64,000 nucleotides of DNA from Actinomycetospora straminea (lineage in GTDB: Bacteria > Actinomycetota > Actinomycetes > Mycobacteriales > Pseudonocardiaceae): the NCBI RefSeq assembly GCF_028737255.1, contig NZ_JAQZAN010000002.1, positions 186,001-250,000 on the forward strand, written 5' to 3'. The translations under genes and the position numbers were made by a program. This document shows positions 49,851 through 59,166 of this stretch, in pieces. A model generated the notes under the pieces. It was not told where the DNA came from. It saw only the letters and a list, made by a program, of their open reading frames with translations, and ran no database searches. Within the stretch, counting starts at the first letter, position 1. Every line of letters begins with the position of its first letter.

Positions 49851-50261
49851 TCATCGGGAGGGCTTCACGGCTGGCTCATGGGGGTCGACCTGCTTCCTCG
49901 TACGCACGCGACGGTCGTCGCGCCTGTCGTGCCCGGCGGGTGTGACGGCGGAGTCCGGATCGAGCAGCGCGCGCAGGGCTCCGGTGTCGAGCGGCCCCGG
50001 GACGCGCAGTGCGCGGGGGAACGCCGACCGGCGCTCCGCGCGGGTCAGGCAGTCCGGATCGGGGTGCACCCACGCACCGCGACCGGGCTTCCGATGTCGC
50101 GGGTCGGGATCGGCGATCCCGTCCGCGGCCACCACCCGCAGGAGTTCCGACGCCGAGGCCCGCGAACGGCAGCCGATGCAGGTGCGCACCGGGCCCCGAC
50201 CGTCGTCTCGACGGTCACGTTCCGGTGCCACCCCACGACCGGGCTCGCGGGTTCGGGCCAC
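49851..50261 (-). CDS. ylxR: YlxR-family RNA-binding protein
   Basis: A 136-residue protein of the DUF448 family with the motif [19 protein letters not shown] and [13 protein letters not shown]. The family is linked to tRNA or RNase P in other bacteria. It lies between nusA and infB as usual; GTG start three bases after the nusA stop. Confidence 0.92.
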   Translation of the reverse strand: MARTREPGRGVAPERDRRDDGRGPVRTCIGCRSRASASELLRVVAADGIADPDPRHRKPGRGAWVHPDPDCLTRAERRSAFPRALRVPGPLDTGALRALLDPDSAVTPAGHDRRDDRRVRTRKQVDPHEPAVKPSR

Positions 50262-50264
50262 CGG

Positions 50265-51344
50265 TCACTCTACCGCGCCGCTCGACGGCTGCTCGACCCC
50301 GCTGCCTCCGCGGACCCCGACGCCGCCGGGATCGTCGGTGCCGTCGGTCCCGTCGGCCTCCTCCGGGATCGCCTCGGCGTCCGAGCGGATGTCGATGCGC
50401 CAGCCCGTGAGCCGCGCGGCCAGGCGGGCGTTCTGCCCCTCCTTGCCGATGGCCAGCGAGAGCTGGAAGTCCGGCACCACGACGCGGGCCGTGCGGGTCT
50501 TCGCGTCGACGACGGTCACCGAGACCACCTTCGAGGGCGAGAGCGCGTTGCCCACGAACTCGGCGGGGTCCTCGGCCCAGTCGATGATGTCGATCTTCTC
50601 ACCGTTGAGCTCGCTCATGACCCCGCGCACCCGCGCCCCCATGGGGCCGATGCAGGCGCCCTTGGCCCCGAGGCCCTGGACCTTCGACCGCACCGCGATC
50701 TTGGTCCGGTGACCGGCCTCCCGGGCCACCGCGACGATCTCGACGTGGCCCGCGGCGATCTCCGGGACCTCGAACGCGAACAGCTTGCGCACCAGGTTCG
50801 GGTGGGTCCGCGACAGCGTGACCTGCACGCCCCGCGCGCCGCGGTTGACCCCGACGACGTAGCAGCGGATGCGGGCCCCGTGCTCGTAGCGTTCGCCCGG
50901 CACCTGCTCGGCGGCCGGCAGCACGCCCTCGATCGAGCCGATCTCCACGACGACCACGCCGCGGGCGTTGGCCCGCGCGTCCCGCTGGACGACGCCGGCG
51001 ACGACCTCGCCCTCCTTGGCGGAGAACTCGCCGTACGTCCGCTCGTGCTCCGCGTCGCGGAGGCGCTGCACCACGATCTGGCGCGCCGTCGACGCGGCGA
51101 TACGACCGAAACCCTCGGGGGTGTCGTCGTATTCCCCGACGACCTCGCCGTCCTGGTCGGTCTCCGGGACGAGGACGGCGACGGCGCCGCTCTTGCGGTC
51201 GACCTCCACGCGGGCGCGCGGGTTCTCGCCGCCGTTCTGCTTGTAGGCGGTGAGCAGCGCGGTCTCGATCGCGGAGAGCACGGTCTCGAACGGGATCTCC
51301 TTGTCCCGCTCGATGGCGCGCAGCGCGGCGATGTCGACCTTCAC
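50265..51344 (-). CDS. nusA: Transcription termination/antitermination protein NusA
   Basis: A 359-residue NusA with N-terminal domain, S1 ([25 protein letters not shown]), KH1 and KH2 ([51 protein letters not shown]). No C-terminal acidic repeats, the usual actinobacterial form. GTG at 51344 with AGGAGG seven bases upstream, overlapping the rimP stop (GTGA). Confidence 0.96.
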   Translation of the reverse strand: MKVDIAALRAIERDKEIPFETVLSAIETALLTAYKQNGGENPRARVEVDRKSGAVAVLVPETDQDGEVVGEYDDTPEGFGRIAASTARQIVVQRLRDAEHERTYGEFSAKEGEVVAGVVQRDARANARGVVVVEIGSIEGVLPAAEQVPGERYEHGARIRCYVVGVNRGARGVQVTLSRTHPNLVRKLFAFEVPEIAAGHVEIVAVAREAGHRTKIAVRSKVQGLGAKGACIGPMGARVRGVMSELNGEKIDIIDWAEDPAEFVGNALSPSKVVSVTVVDAKTRTARVVVPDFQLSLAIGKEGQNARLAARLTGWRIDIRSDAEAIPEEADGTDGTDDPGGVGVRGGSGVEQPSSGAVE

Positions 51345-52024
51345 GACCGTTCCTCCTGTCCGTCCTGCACGTCCTGGGCCCGCCGGGCGTCCGGGTCCCC
51401 GCCGGCCGCGACCACGAGGGCCTCGACCTCGGCGGGCGGCGCCGGCTTGAACTCGACCTCGACCACGGCCCGGCGCACCTCCGCCAGCGGCAGCCGGTGC
51501 AGCACCGGCCCCTTCGGGGTGCCCTCCGCCAGGGTCACCGTCGCGCCGTCCGACCCGCCGTCGGCCCCCTCCCCCGACGCGCCGACCGGGCCGACCCGCG
51601 CGCTGAGCGTGCCGCCGTCGGTCCGCGTGATCGCGACCTTGCGCAACCACGCCCGCCGCCAGTGGTGCGGGCGGGTGAGCGGACGGTCGGTGCCCGGCGT
51701 CGTCACCTCGAGCGTGTACTCGCCCTCGGGGGTGCCCTCGCCGCCGCCCTGGTCCATCGTGTCGAGGAGCTGCGAGAGCTCGCGGCTCACGCCGGCCACC
51801 TCGTCGAGACCCGGGCCGGGCGCGGGCGGGTCGTGCGGGCCCGGGACGTCGGCGGTGTCCACCACCACGCGCACGACCTGGCGCCGGCCGGCCGGGCGCA
51901 CCTCGAGGTCGTCGAGCACGAAGCCGGCGGCCTCGACGACCTCGACGACGGCCGGGCGCAGGCGCTCGGCGGCGGCGGTGCCGCCGCCCCCACCGGCGGG
52001 TGCGGGGGACGTCCCACGGGACAA
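51341..52024 (-). CDS. rimP: Ribosome maturation factor RimP
   Basis: A 227-residue 30S assembly factor. Conserved: [46 protein letters not shown] and [29 protein letters not shown]. The start is TTG at 52024 with GAGGAG seven bases upstream. The gene starts the rimP-nusA-ylxR-infB-DUF503-rbfA series. Confidence 0.93.
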   Translation of the reverse strand: MSRGTSPAPAGGGGGTAAAERLRPAVVEVVEAAGFVLDDLEVRPAGRRQVVRVVVDTADVPGPHDPPAPGPGLDEVAGVSRELSQLLDTMDQGGGEGTPEGEYTLEVTTPGTDRPLTRPHHWRRAWLRKVAITRTDGGTLSARVGPVGASGEGADGGSDGATVTLAEGTPKGPVLHRLPLAEVRRAVVEVEFKPAPPAEVEALVVAAGGDPDARRAQDVQDGQEERS

Positions 52025-52254
52025 CGGGGGCTCCTCACGAGCGGGTCCGCCACGGGCGGCACGGTCGCCGCAGGACGTGCTCTGACGGCGACACCGGGCG
52101 CGGCGGACGGGACGGGCGAGCGGCCGGGATGCCGGCGCGCGATGGTCCAGCCTAGCGCTCGGCCGACCGGGGCCCCGCCGCGCCGCCGGGCTTGCGGGTG
52201 ACCCTCGCGGTGTCGTCCCGGCCGACCGGCCGGCGGCTGGCAGACTGGCCGCCC

Positions 52255-52752
52255 GTGGTCGCCGTCGACGAGGAAGCCCGCCCCGGCCCGTCGCGGCGCA
52301 CGGTGCTGCAGGGCGCGGGGCTGCTGGTCGCGCTGACCGGCGTCGCGGGCCTGTCCGCCGCGGGCTGCGCCGCCCCCGAGGGCCCCGACGAGCTCGAGGG
52401 GCCGCTCGCCGCCGCTCGCGCCGACGCCGCCGCCGCGGGCGCCGCGGGCGCCGCCTTCCCGGAGCTCGCCGACCGCCTGCCCCCGCTCGCCGACGCCCGC
52501 CGCGCGCACGCCGACGCCCTCGCCGCCGAGATCCGCCGCGCCCGGCCCGACCGCGCGCCCGCCGTCGACGCCCCGCCCCCGGCGGCCCCCGCGCCGGCGA
52601 GCGCGGCCGCCGCGCTGGCCGCGCTGCGCGGCTCGCTCGGCACCGCCCGGGACGGCGCCGGGGCGGTCGCGCTGACCACGGCGTCGTACCGCTGCGGCCT
52701 GCTCACGTCGATCGCGGCGAGCTGCGCCGGCCTCGCGGTGGTGCTCGCGTGA
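52255..52752 (+). CDS. Tat-exported lipoprotein, alanine-rich
   Basis: A 165-residue protein. The N-terminal signal has a twin-arginine motif (SRRTVLQG), a hydrophobic stretch (LLVALTGVAGLS) and a lipobox ending AAGC, so it is likely exported by Tat and anchored by lipid. The rest is Ala-rich helical. It resembles the Rv2843-type protein divergent from rimP in mycobacteria. The GTG at 52255 is chosen by composition; no clear ribosome site. Its stop overlaps the next GTG (GTGA). Confidence 0.65.
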   Translation: MVAVDEEARPGPSRRTVLQGAGLLVALTGVAGLSAAGCAAPEGPDELEGPLAAARADAAAAGAAGAAFPELADRLPPLADARRAHADALAAEIRRARPDRAPAVDAPPPAAPAPASAAAALAALRGSLGTARDGAGAVALTTASYRCGLLTSIAASCAGLAVVLA

Positions 52753-53231
52753 CACCCTCCCCGCCCGCCCCGCCCCCGCTCGACGACGACCTCCAGGGCG
52801 CCGTCCTCGTCGCCCTGGGCACCGAGCACGCCGCGGTGTGGGTCTACGGGCTCGTGTCGGCGTTCCTGCCGGCGAGCACGGCGTCGGCGGTCACGGCCGC
52901 CTCGCTCGCCCACCGGGAGCGCCGCGACGCCGTCGTGGCCCTCCTCGCGCGCACCGGCGTCACCGCGCCCCCGGCCGCCGCGGCCTACCGCCCGCCGTCG
53001 CCGGTCACCGACGCCGCCTCGGCCGCCGCGCTCGCCGCCGTCGCCGAGGACGACGTGGCCGCGGCCTGGCGGGCGGTCGCGGAGCGCACGGAGCCCGACA
53101 GCGGCGGCGAGCTGCGCCGCCTCGCGCTGGACGCGCTGACGCAGGCGGCCACGACCTCTGTCACCTGGCGCGGCCTCGCCGGCCGGACCCCGCTCGTGCC
53201 GGCCTTCCCCGGCGACGGCTCGGCGACCTGA
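52749..53231 (+). CDS. DUF4439 ferritin-like protein
   Basis: A 160-residue helical protein of the DUF4439/ferritin-like family (LQGAVLVALGTEHAAVWVYGLVSAFL; AASLAHRERRDAVVALLARTG). A few His/Glu residues are in place for a metal site, but full ligation is not clear. It is coupled to the lipoprotein gene, and the two likely act together at the cell surface. Function unknown. Confidence 0.75.
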   Translation: MTPSPPAPPPLDDDLQGAVLVALGTEHAAVWVYGLVSAFLPASTASAVTAASLAHRERRDAVVALLARTGVTAPPAAAAYRPPSPVTDAASAAALAAVAEDDVAAAWRAVAERTEPDSGGELRRLALDALTQAATTSVTWRGLAGRTPLVPAFPGDGSAT

Positions 53232-54626
53232 TCAGCGCAGCGCCAGCCCCGCGCGGGAGATGCGGTCGAGGGCCTCGCCGTCGGTGAAGCCCGGGTCGAT
53301 GCCGTCGGCCTCGGACACCACGACGCGGTCGCCGAGCTGCGCCGACGCGTAGCCCTGCCCCGACAGCGCGGGCGGGGCGCCCGGGTAGCCGCGCTGCTCG
53401 CGGATGAGGTCGGAGATGTTGCCGGTGCCGTTGCTGTCGACCAGCGAGCGGAACGCCGTCGCGGTGGTCGTGTCGGGCATCTGCACGGTCGCGACGGCCA
53501 CGACCACCTGCTGCCCCTCCGCGAACCCCGACCACAGGGACCGGTCGAGGTGCAGGCACCCCCGCTCGCGCAGGAAGTTGGCCGCCTGGCCGTAGGCGTG
53601 GCCCTCGCAGGAGACGTCGGTGGTCGCCACCTGGCGGGTGAAGGTGACGCCGTCGACCACGCGCGTCGCGGCGAGGTCGGCGGACGGGTCGTCGCCGGTC
53701 GCCGCCCGCCCGACGAGGACCGCGAGGGCGAGGGCGACGAGGAAGGCGGCGACGGCCGCGACGGTCAGCCCCCGCCAGCCCCAGACCCAGTCGGGCAGGC
53801 GGCGCGCCGAGCGGGCGCGGGCGGAGCGGGCCGCCCGGCCGGCGCGCGCGAGGCTCCCGATCCCGCCCGGGACGGGCGGCCCGGAGGAGCTGGGGGCGGA
53901 CGCCGAGGTGGCCGAGATGGCCGGTGACGGCTCGTCGACCGGCAGCCGCCCGGTCCGCGGGAGCGAGGGGCGTGCGTCGGGGGGCGAGGAGCTCGCGGCG
54001 TCCGTCCCGGGCGCCACCTGGGCCGGCACCGGCGTCGTCTCGGGCGCGGCGCCGGCGTGCAGGACGGGCGTCTCGGGGGCGAGGAAGCCGGCCTCGGCGA
54101 GGCGGTCGTCCTCGGGCACGTGGTCGCCGAGCCGGAAGGCGACGAGCAGGCGGCGCAGGTCGTCGACGTCGAGGACGCGGAAGGAGCCGACGGGCGCGGT
54201 CAGCGCGGCGCGGCTGGCGGCGACGCCGCTCTCCTCCTCCTCGCCGACGGTCGGGAGGATGCGCCGGGGCGCGCCGCAGGGCGGGTCGGGCAGTCCGAGC
54301 AGGCGGTCGAGCTCGTCGGCGACCTGCGCGGCCGTCGGCCCCCCGGTGCGGGCGAGGCCGCTCGGCGGGGTGTCGGGCCCCCGGCCCCCGCCCGCGATGA
54401 CCGACTCGCGCGCGACCTCGCGCTCGGCCGCGGGCAGCGGGGCGAGGCCGAGGACGCCGTCGGGACGCACCACGAGGGCGTCGAGGGGGCCGTCGGGTCC
54501 GCCCGGCAGCGCCACGGCGACACCGGGCACCGGGGCGGCCCGCTCCGCCTCCTCGAGCAGGGCGCGCGCCCGCGCCACCCGCTCCGGAGCGATACCGAGG
54601 CGGGGATCGGGGGCCAGGACCAGCAT
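53232..54626 (-). CDS. Single-pass membrane protein, function unknown
   Basis: A 464-residue protein. The N-terminal part (PDPRLGIAPERVARARALLEEAERAAPVPGVAVALPGGPDG) looks globular, a Pro/Ser linker follows, one membrane helix lies at about 290-313 (LTVAAVAAFLVALALAVLVG), and a C-terminal extracellular domain has two Cys (VSCEGHAYG, ERGCLHL). The ATG at 54626 has GGAGG five bases upstream; a GTG four codons earlier is possible. I recognise no family. Confidence 0.65.
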   Translation of the reverse strand: MLVLAPDPRLGIAPERVARARALLEEAERAAPVPGVAVALPGGPDGPLDALVVRPDGVLGLAPLPAAEREVARESVIAGGGRGPDTPPSGLARTGGPTAAQVADELDRLLGLPDPPCGAPRRILPTVGEEEESGVAASRAALTAPVGSFRVLDVDDLRRLLVAFRLGDHVPEDDRLAEAGFLAPETPVLHAGAAPETTPVPAQVAPGTDAASSSPPDARPSLPRTGRLPVDEPSPAISATSASAPSSSGPPVPGGIGSLARAGRAARSARARSARRLPDWVWGWRGLTVAAVAAFLVALALAVLVGRAATGDDPSADLAATRVVDGVTFTRQVATTDVSCEGHAYGQAANFLRERGCLHLDRSLWSGFAEGQQVVVAVATVQMPDTTTATAFRSLVDSNGTGNISDLIREQRGYPGAPPALSGQGYASAQLGDRVVVSEADGIDPGFTDGEALDRISRAGLALR

Positions 54627-54706
54627 CCGATCCTCCACGTTCGGGGGACATGGACCGCGCTCAACGTAGCCGAGAGGGTCACGATCCGATCACGACCCCC
54701 GCCGAC

Positions 54707-55516
54707 TCAGCGGGACAACCGCCGCCGCTCGCCCAGCCGCGCGACGAACGGCACGGCGACCCGGGCCATCCCCGGCAACGCCGCCGAGGTGCGCTGCAGG
54801 GCCGCGCGCCAGGCGGGGACGGTACGCAACGCCCGCCGGGACCCGAGCATCCCCATCCCCGCGTCGACGACCTCGTCCACCGACAGCAGCCGCGTGCCGG
54901 TGAACAGCAGGGCCGCGCTGGGCCGGTGGGCGACGTTGCTGACCAGCGAGGTGTCCACCACGTCGGGGCACAGCGCCCGCACCCGCACCGGGCGGCGCGC
55001 GGCGGCGAGCTCGATGTCCAGCGCCTGCGAGTAGCTCAGCGCGGCGGCCTTGCTGGCGCCGTACGTCGCGAACCCGGGCGTCGGACCGAGACCCGACAGC
55101 GAGACGACGTTGAGGACGTCGCCGCGGCGCATCACCGACACCGCCGCGCGGCAGCCGTGGACCAGCCCGATGGTGTTGATCTCGAAGGTGGCGGCGACGT
55201 CCTCGTCGGAGGCCTCCCAGGCCGGCGCCGTCGAGAGCACCCCGGCGTTGTTCACCCAGACGGTGACGTCGCCGAGGTCCGCGGCGGCCAGCGCGACCGC
55301 GCGGTGCGCCGAGGCGTCGCGCACGTCGAGGGGCATGGCGGTCGCGGGGCCGTCGAGCGCCTCGGCGGTGGCCCGCGCGGCCTCGGCGTCGACGTCGGTG
55401 ACGACGAGGTGGTGGCCACGCGCCGACAGCGCGGCGGCGAGGCCGGCGCCGATCCCGCGGCCCGCGCCGGTCACGACCGCGACGGCCACTCGTCCCTGTC
55501 CGGAGTCCGGGTGCAC
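54707..55516 (-). CDS. Short-chain dehydrogenase/reductase
   Basis: A 269-residue SDR. NAD(P) motif VVTGAGRGIGAG, NNAG (WVNNAGVLS), Ser-Tyr-Lys active site (SLSGLGPTPGFATYGASKAA). The C-terminal half is longer than the minimal SDR. GTG at 55516; GTG 55489 is also possible. Substrate unknown. Divergent to the YjbQ gene. Confidence 0.85.
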   Translation of the reverse strand: MHPDSGQGRVAVAVVTGAGRGIGAGLAAALSARGHHLVVTDVDAEAARATAEALDGPATAMPLDVRDASAHRAVALAAADLGDVTVWVNNAGVLSTAPAWEASDEDVAATFEINTIGLVHGCRAAVSVMRRGDVLNVVSLSGLGPTPGFATYGASKAAALSYSQALDIELAAARRPVRVRALCPDVVDTSLVSNVAHRPSAALLFTGTRLLSVDEVVDAGMGMLGSRRALRTVPAWRAALQRTSAALPGMARVAVPFVARLGERRRLSR

Positions 55517-55568
55517 GGCGGCATTCTGGACCGTCCGTCGCAACGCCCGGCGCCTACCCTGGTCGCCC

Positions 55569-55979
55569 GTGTACAGCGAGGAGATCGAGGTCCGCACCGG
55601 CGACCGGGAGACCGTCCGCGACATCACCGGGGAGTGCCGCCGCTTCCTCGACGGCGCGGGGTCCGACGACGGGCTGCTGCACGTGTTCGTGCCGCACGCG
55701 ACGGCCGGTGTGGCGATCATCGAGACCGGCGCGGGCAGCGACCACGACCTGCTCGCCCAGCTCCGCGAGCTGCTGCCGGCCGACGACCGCTGGTCGCACC
55801 GCCACGGCTCGCCCGGTCACGGCCGCGACCACGTCCTGCCGGCGCTCGTGGCGCCGTCGATGTCGGTGCCGGTGCTCGGCGGGACCATGGCGCTGGGCAC
55901 CTGGCAGTCGGTGTGCCTCGTCGACACCAACGGCGACAACCCCGCCCGCAAGGTCCGCCTGAGCCTGCTCGCGGGCTAG
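55569..55979 (+). CDS. YjbQ-family protein (UPF0047)
   Basis: A 136-residue protein of the YjbQ family with thiamine phosphate synthase-like activity reported for some members. Conserved: VFVPHATAGVAIIE, HRHGSPGHGRDHVLPALVAPS, GTWQSVCLVDTNGDNPARKV. GTG start; TACCCT lies eight bases upstream, so the message may be leaderless. The stop shares CTAG with the opposite ROK gene. Confidence 0.9.
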   Translation: MYSEEIEVRTGDRETVRDITGECRRFLDGAGSDDGLLHVFVPHATAGVAIIETGAGSDHDLLAQLRELLPADDRWSHRHGSPGHGRDHVLPALVAPSMSVPVLGGTMALGTWQSVCLVDTNGDNPARKVRLSLLAG

Positions 55980-57163
55980 TCGCCGCAGCGTTCCGCGAGG
56001 CCCTCGGCGCTGGTGGCGTGGTCGAGGGCGAGCGCGGCGGCCCCGTGCAGGGCGCCCAGGTCGCCGTGCACCGCGTCGAGCACGGGCACCGGGTGGTCGC
56101 GCCGGAAGGCCATGAGGGCGCCGACGTAGGCCTCGTCGAAGGCCGGCGCGGCCCGCAGCCCGCGGGCGAGCCCGCCGAGCACGACGACGTCCGGGTCGTG
56201 GACGTGGACGACGCCGGCGATGCCCCGGGCGAGCGCCGTCGCGGCCACCCCGACCGCGTCGGCGGCCGCGGCGTCCCCGCCCGCTGCCCGCGCGAGGACG
56301 TCCTCGGCGGAGGAGCGGGGGTCGTCGGGCACGGGGTCGCCGAGCCGGCGGGCCAGGGCGCGCCCGTCGACCTCGGGGCCCCAGCAGCCGGCGGCCCCGC
56401 AGGCGCAGCGGCGCGCCGGGTCGCCGAAGGGCAGGTGCCCGTACTCGCCCGCCGCCCCGTGCGCGCCGAGGTGCGGGTGGCCGTCGAGCAGCAGCGTGCC
56501 GCCCAGGCCGACCTCGACGGTCAGGTAGACCGCCGTCGCCGCCCCCGCGGCCGCACCGGTGCGGGCCTCGGCGACCCCCGCGAGCGTGGCGTCGTTGCCG
56601 ACGCGCAGCGGGACCGGGCCCGGCCCGAGGCACGCCGTGACCGACCCGAGGTCGACCGCCTCCCACGACAGCTCCGTGGCGCGCACGAGGCCGTCGTCGG
56701 AGACCGGTGCCGGCGCGGCGAGCCCGACCGCCACGGCACGGTGCCCCCCGGCCACGGTCGCCACGGCGTCGCGCAGCGCGGCGGTGACGCGTGCGGGGTC
56801 CCGGTCGTGACGGGCCCCGACGACGTCGGTGACCACGCCGTCGAGCCCGGCCAGGCCCACCCGCCAGTCCTCGTGGCGCAGGTCCACCGCGACCACCCGC
56901 GGGCCGTCGGGGGCGGGCTCGAGCGTGGTGGTGGGCCGGCCGCGGCCCGACACCGGCGCGCGGTGCTCGCACAACCAGCCCGTCCCGCGCAGCCGCGTGA
57001 CCGTCTCGGTGACCGACGCGCTCGACAGCGCGAGCCGGCGCGCGAGCTCGACGCGGGTCAGTCCCGGGGTGCGCCGGACCTCCCCGAGGACCTCGGCGCT
57101 GGTGCGCCAGCGGTCGACGCGGGCGCGACCGGGCTCACGTCCCGTCTCCGTTGACGCGCTCAT
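55976..57163 (-). CDS. ROK-family transcriptional regulator
   Basis: A 395-residue sugar-responsive regulator. N-terminal winged HTH (LTRVELARRLALSSASVTETVTRLRGTGWL), ROK fold with the zinc motif CACGAAGC and GEYGHLPFG. ATG at 57163 is at the predicted transcript start. It diverges from a HAD phosphatase and MFS pump, whose expression it may control. Confidence 0.88.
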   Translation of the reverse strand: MSASTETGREPGRARVDRWRTSAEVLGEVRRTPGLTRVELARRLALSSASVTETVTRLRGTGWLCEHRAPVSGRGRPTTTLEPAPDGPRVVAVDLRHEDWRVGLAGLDGVVTDVVGARHDRDPARVTAALRDAVATVAGGHRAVAVGLAAPAPVSDDGLVRATELSWEAVDLGSVTACLGPGPVPLRVGNDATLAGVAEARTGAAAGAATAVYLTVEVGLGGTLLLDGHPHLGAHGAAGEYGHLPFGDPARRCACGAAGCWGPEVDGRALARRLGDPVPDDPRSSAEDVLARAAGGDAAAADAVGVAATALARGIAGVVHVHDPDVVVLGGLARGLRAAPAFDEAYVGALMAFRRDHPVPVLDAVHGDLGALHGAAALALDHATSAEGLAERCGD

Positions 57164-57170
57164 GGCCCCG

Positions 57171-57198
57171 ATTATGCTCGGAGAGCGAGTTTATTCAA
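57171..57198 (-). promoter_or_regulatory. Near-consensus promoter of the ROK gene in an A+T-rich operator region
   Basis: On the minus strand TTGAAT (57198-57193) and CATAAT (57176-57171) are 16 bases apart, the best -35/-10 pair I saw. The transcript would start near 57164, one base before the ATG at 57163 (leaderless). The A+T-rich segment around TTTATTCAACA is unusual here and is a likely operator. Confidence 0.6.
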
Positions 57199-57220
57199 CA
57201 CTCCCCGGAGAGGACCTGCC

Positions 57221-57874
57221 GTGGTGATGCCCGCCGAGGCGCCCCATCGGACGACGACCCGGTTCGCCGCCGTGCTGCTGGACATGGACGGCACCCTCGT
57301 CGACTCCGACGCCGCCGTCGAGCGCTCCTGGCGCACGTGGGCGCGTCGCTGGGGCGCCGACCCCGCCGCCGTCCTCGCGGTGATGCCCGGGCACCCGGCC
57401 GAGGCCACCGTGCGCCGCGTGCGCCCCGACCTCGACGAGGCCCTGGTCGCCGCCGCGACCCGCGACCACCTCGAGCACGAGTACGTCGACCTCGCCGACG
57501 TCGTCGCCGCGCCCGGCGCGCACGAGCTCGTCGCGCACCTCGAGGAGACCCTGACGCCCTGGGCGGTCGTTACGAGCGCCGACACCCGGCTCGCCCGGGC
57601 ACGCCTGGGCGCCGCCGGCCTCGAGTTCCCCGTCCTGGTCCCCCGCGACATGGTCACGCGGGGCAAGCCCGACCCCGAGGGCTACCTGCGCGCCGCGGAC
57701 TTCCTCGGCGTCGACATCGCCGACTGCCTCGTCGTCGAGGACTCCGCCGTGGGCGTCGCCGCCGGCCGCGCCGCGGGTGCGGTCGTCGCCGGCCTGCGCG
57801 GCCAGCCCGCCGACCTCGCCGTCGCCACCCTCCACGACATCCCGGCCCTGCTCGCTCAGGAGGTGCCCGCGTGA
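57221..57874 (+). CDS. HAD-superfamily phosphatase
   Basis: A 217-residue HAD-IA phosphatase. Catalytic D21-M-D23-G-T (LLDMDGTLVDSD), motif II VVTSA, Lys in GKPDPEGY, and VVEDSAVGVAAG. Likely a sugar-phosphate or phosphoglycolate phosphatase. GTG start with GAGAGGA six bases upstream; ATG two codons later is possible. Coupled to the MFS gene (GTGA). Confidence 0.87.
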   Translation: MVMPAEAPHRTTTRFAAVLLDMDGTLVDSDAAVERSWRTWARRWGADPAAVLAVMPGHPAEATVRRVRPDLDEALVAAATRDHLEHEYVDLADVVAAPGAHELVAHLEETLTPWAVVTSADTRLARARLGAAGLEFPVLVPRDMVTRGKPDPEGYLRAADFLGVDIADCLVVEDSAVGVAAGRAAGAVVAGLRGQPADLAVATLHDIPALLAQEVPA

Positions 57875-59166
57875 CCCCGCCGACCTCGACCGACGCGCCG
57901 GAGACCGCCCCGACGACCGCCTCGGCGGCCGCCCCGGCGACGACGACCCCCGCCCCGTCCCCGGCCCGCGCCGTCACGGAGCAGCCCCCGGCCCGCGCCT
58001 CGCGCGTCCCCGCCGGGGTCAGCCTCGCCGCCCTGTCGCTCGGCGGCCTCGCCATCGGCACCACCGAGTTCGCGAGCATGGGCGTGCTGCCCGGCTTCGC
58101 CGCCGACCTGGGCGTCTCCGTGCCCACCGCCGGCGCCGCCATCAGCGCCTACGCCCTCGGCGTGGTCGTCGGCGCGCCGCTGATCGCCCTGCTCGGCGCG
58201 AGGTGGCCCCGCAAGCAGCTCGTGGTCGCCCTGGCCGTGTTCCTGGTCGTGGCGAACGCGCTCTCGGCGATCGCGCCGTCGTTCCTGCCGTTCGTCGGCC
58301 TGCGCTTCCTCGCGGGCCTGCCCCACGGCGCGTACTTCGGCACCGCCGCCGTCCTCGGCGCCGCGCTCGTGCCCCCGGAGCGGCGCGCCCGCGCGCTGGC
58401 GACGGTGATGCTCGGGCTGACGATCGCGAACATCATCGGCGTGCCCGCGGCGACCTGGCTCGGCGAGACCCTGGGCTGGCGCAGCGCCTACGTCGCGGTC
58501 ACGGTGATCGCGCTGGTCACGGTGCTCGCCGTCGTCACGCTCGTGCCGAACCCGCGCGAGGCCGGGGGCGGCAGCATCGCCGGCGAGCTCACGGCCCTGA
58601 GGCGCCCGCAGGTCTGGCTCACGCTCGGCGTCATCGCCGCCGGGTTCGGCGGGCTGTTCGCGGTGTACAGCTACATCAACCCGATCCTCACCAACCAGGC
58701 GCAGGTGTCGGCCACGACCGTCCCGCTCATGCTCGGCGCGCTCGGCGTCGGCATGACCGTCGGCAACGTCGCCGGCGGCCGGTTCGCCGAGCGGGCCCCG
58801 CGGGCGACGATCGCGATCGCGCTGGTCGTCTACTCGGCGGTGCTGGTGGCGTTCGTGTTCGCCGCCCACGACCCGGTCGCCGCCACCGTCGGCCTGTTCG
58901 CGCTGGGCTTCGTCGGGATGTCGGCGGGACCGGCGCTGATGGGACGGCTCATCGACTTCGCCGCCGAGGGCCCGTCGCTGGCCGCCGCGAGCTTCCACTC
59001 CGCGTTCAACGTCGCGAACGCCGTCGGCGCGGCGATCGGCGGGCTCGTGCTCGCCGCCGGTCTCGGCTACGACGCCCCGGCCGCCGTCGGCGCCGTGCTG
59101 CCGCTGATCGGCCTCGTCGTGCTGGCGGTGTCGGTCGGGCTGGAGCGCCGCCGGCGCGTCAGCTGA
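57871..59166 (+). CDS. MFS transporter, DHA1/AraJ-like
   Basis: A 431-residue 12-helix transporter. A 45-residue Ala/Pro/Thr-rich tail precedes the first helix (GVSLAALSLGGLAIGTTEFASMGVLPGFAADLGV), whose GTTEF is typical of AraJ/sugar-efflux members. LGARWPRKQ forms the A-motif. It is translated from the HAD stop. The three genes ROK, HAD, MFS look like a small sugar-related unit. Its end overlaps the next opposite gene by eight bases. Confidence 0.87.
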   Translation: MTPPTSTDAPETAPTTASAAAPATTTPAPSPARAVTEQPPARASRVPAGVSLAALSLGGLAIGTTEFASMGVLPGFAADLGVSVPTAGAAISAYALGVVVGAPLIALLGARWPRKQLVVALAVFLVVANALSAIAPSFLPFVGLRFLAGLPHGAYFGTAAVLGAALVPPERRARALATVMLGLTIANIIGVPAATWLGETLGWRSAYVAVTVIALVTVLAVVTLVPNPREAGGGSIAGELTALRRPQVWLTLGVIAAGFGGLFAVYSYINPILTNQAQVSATTVPLMLGALGVGMTVGNVAGGRFAERAPRATIAIALVVYSAVLVAFVFAAHDPVAATVGLFALGFVGMSAGPALMGRLIDFAAEGPSLAAASFHSAFNVANAVGAAIGGLVLAAGLGYDAPAAVGAVLPLIGLVVLAVSVGLERRRRVS

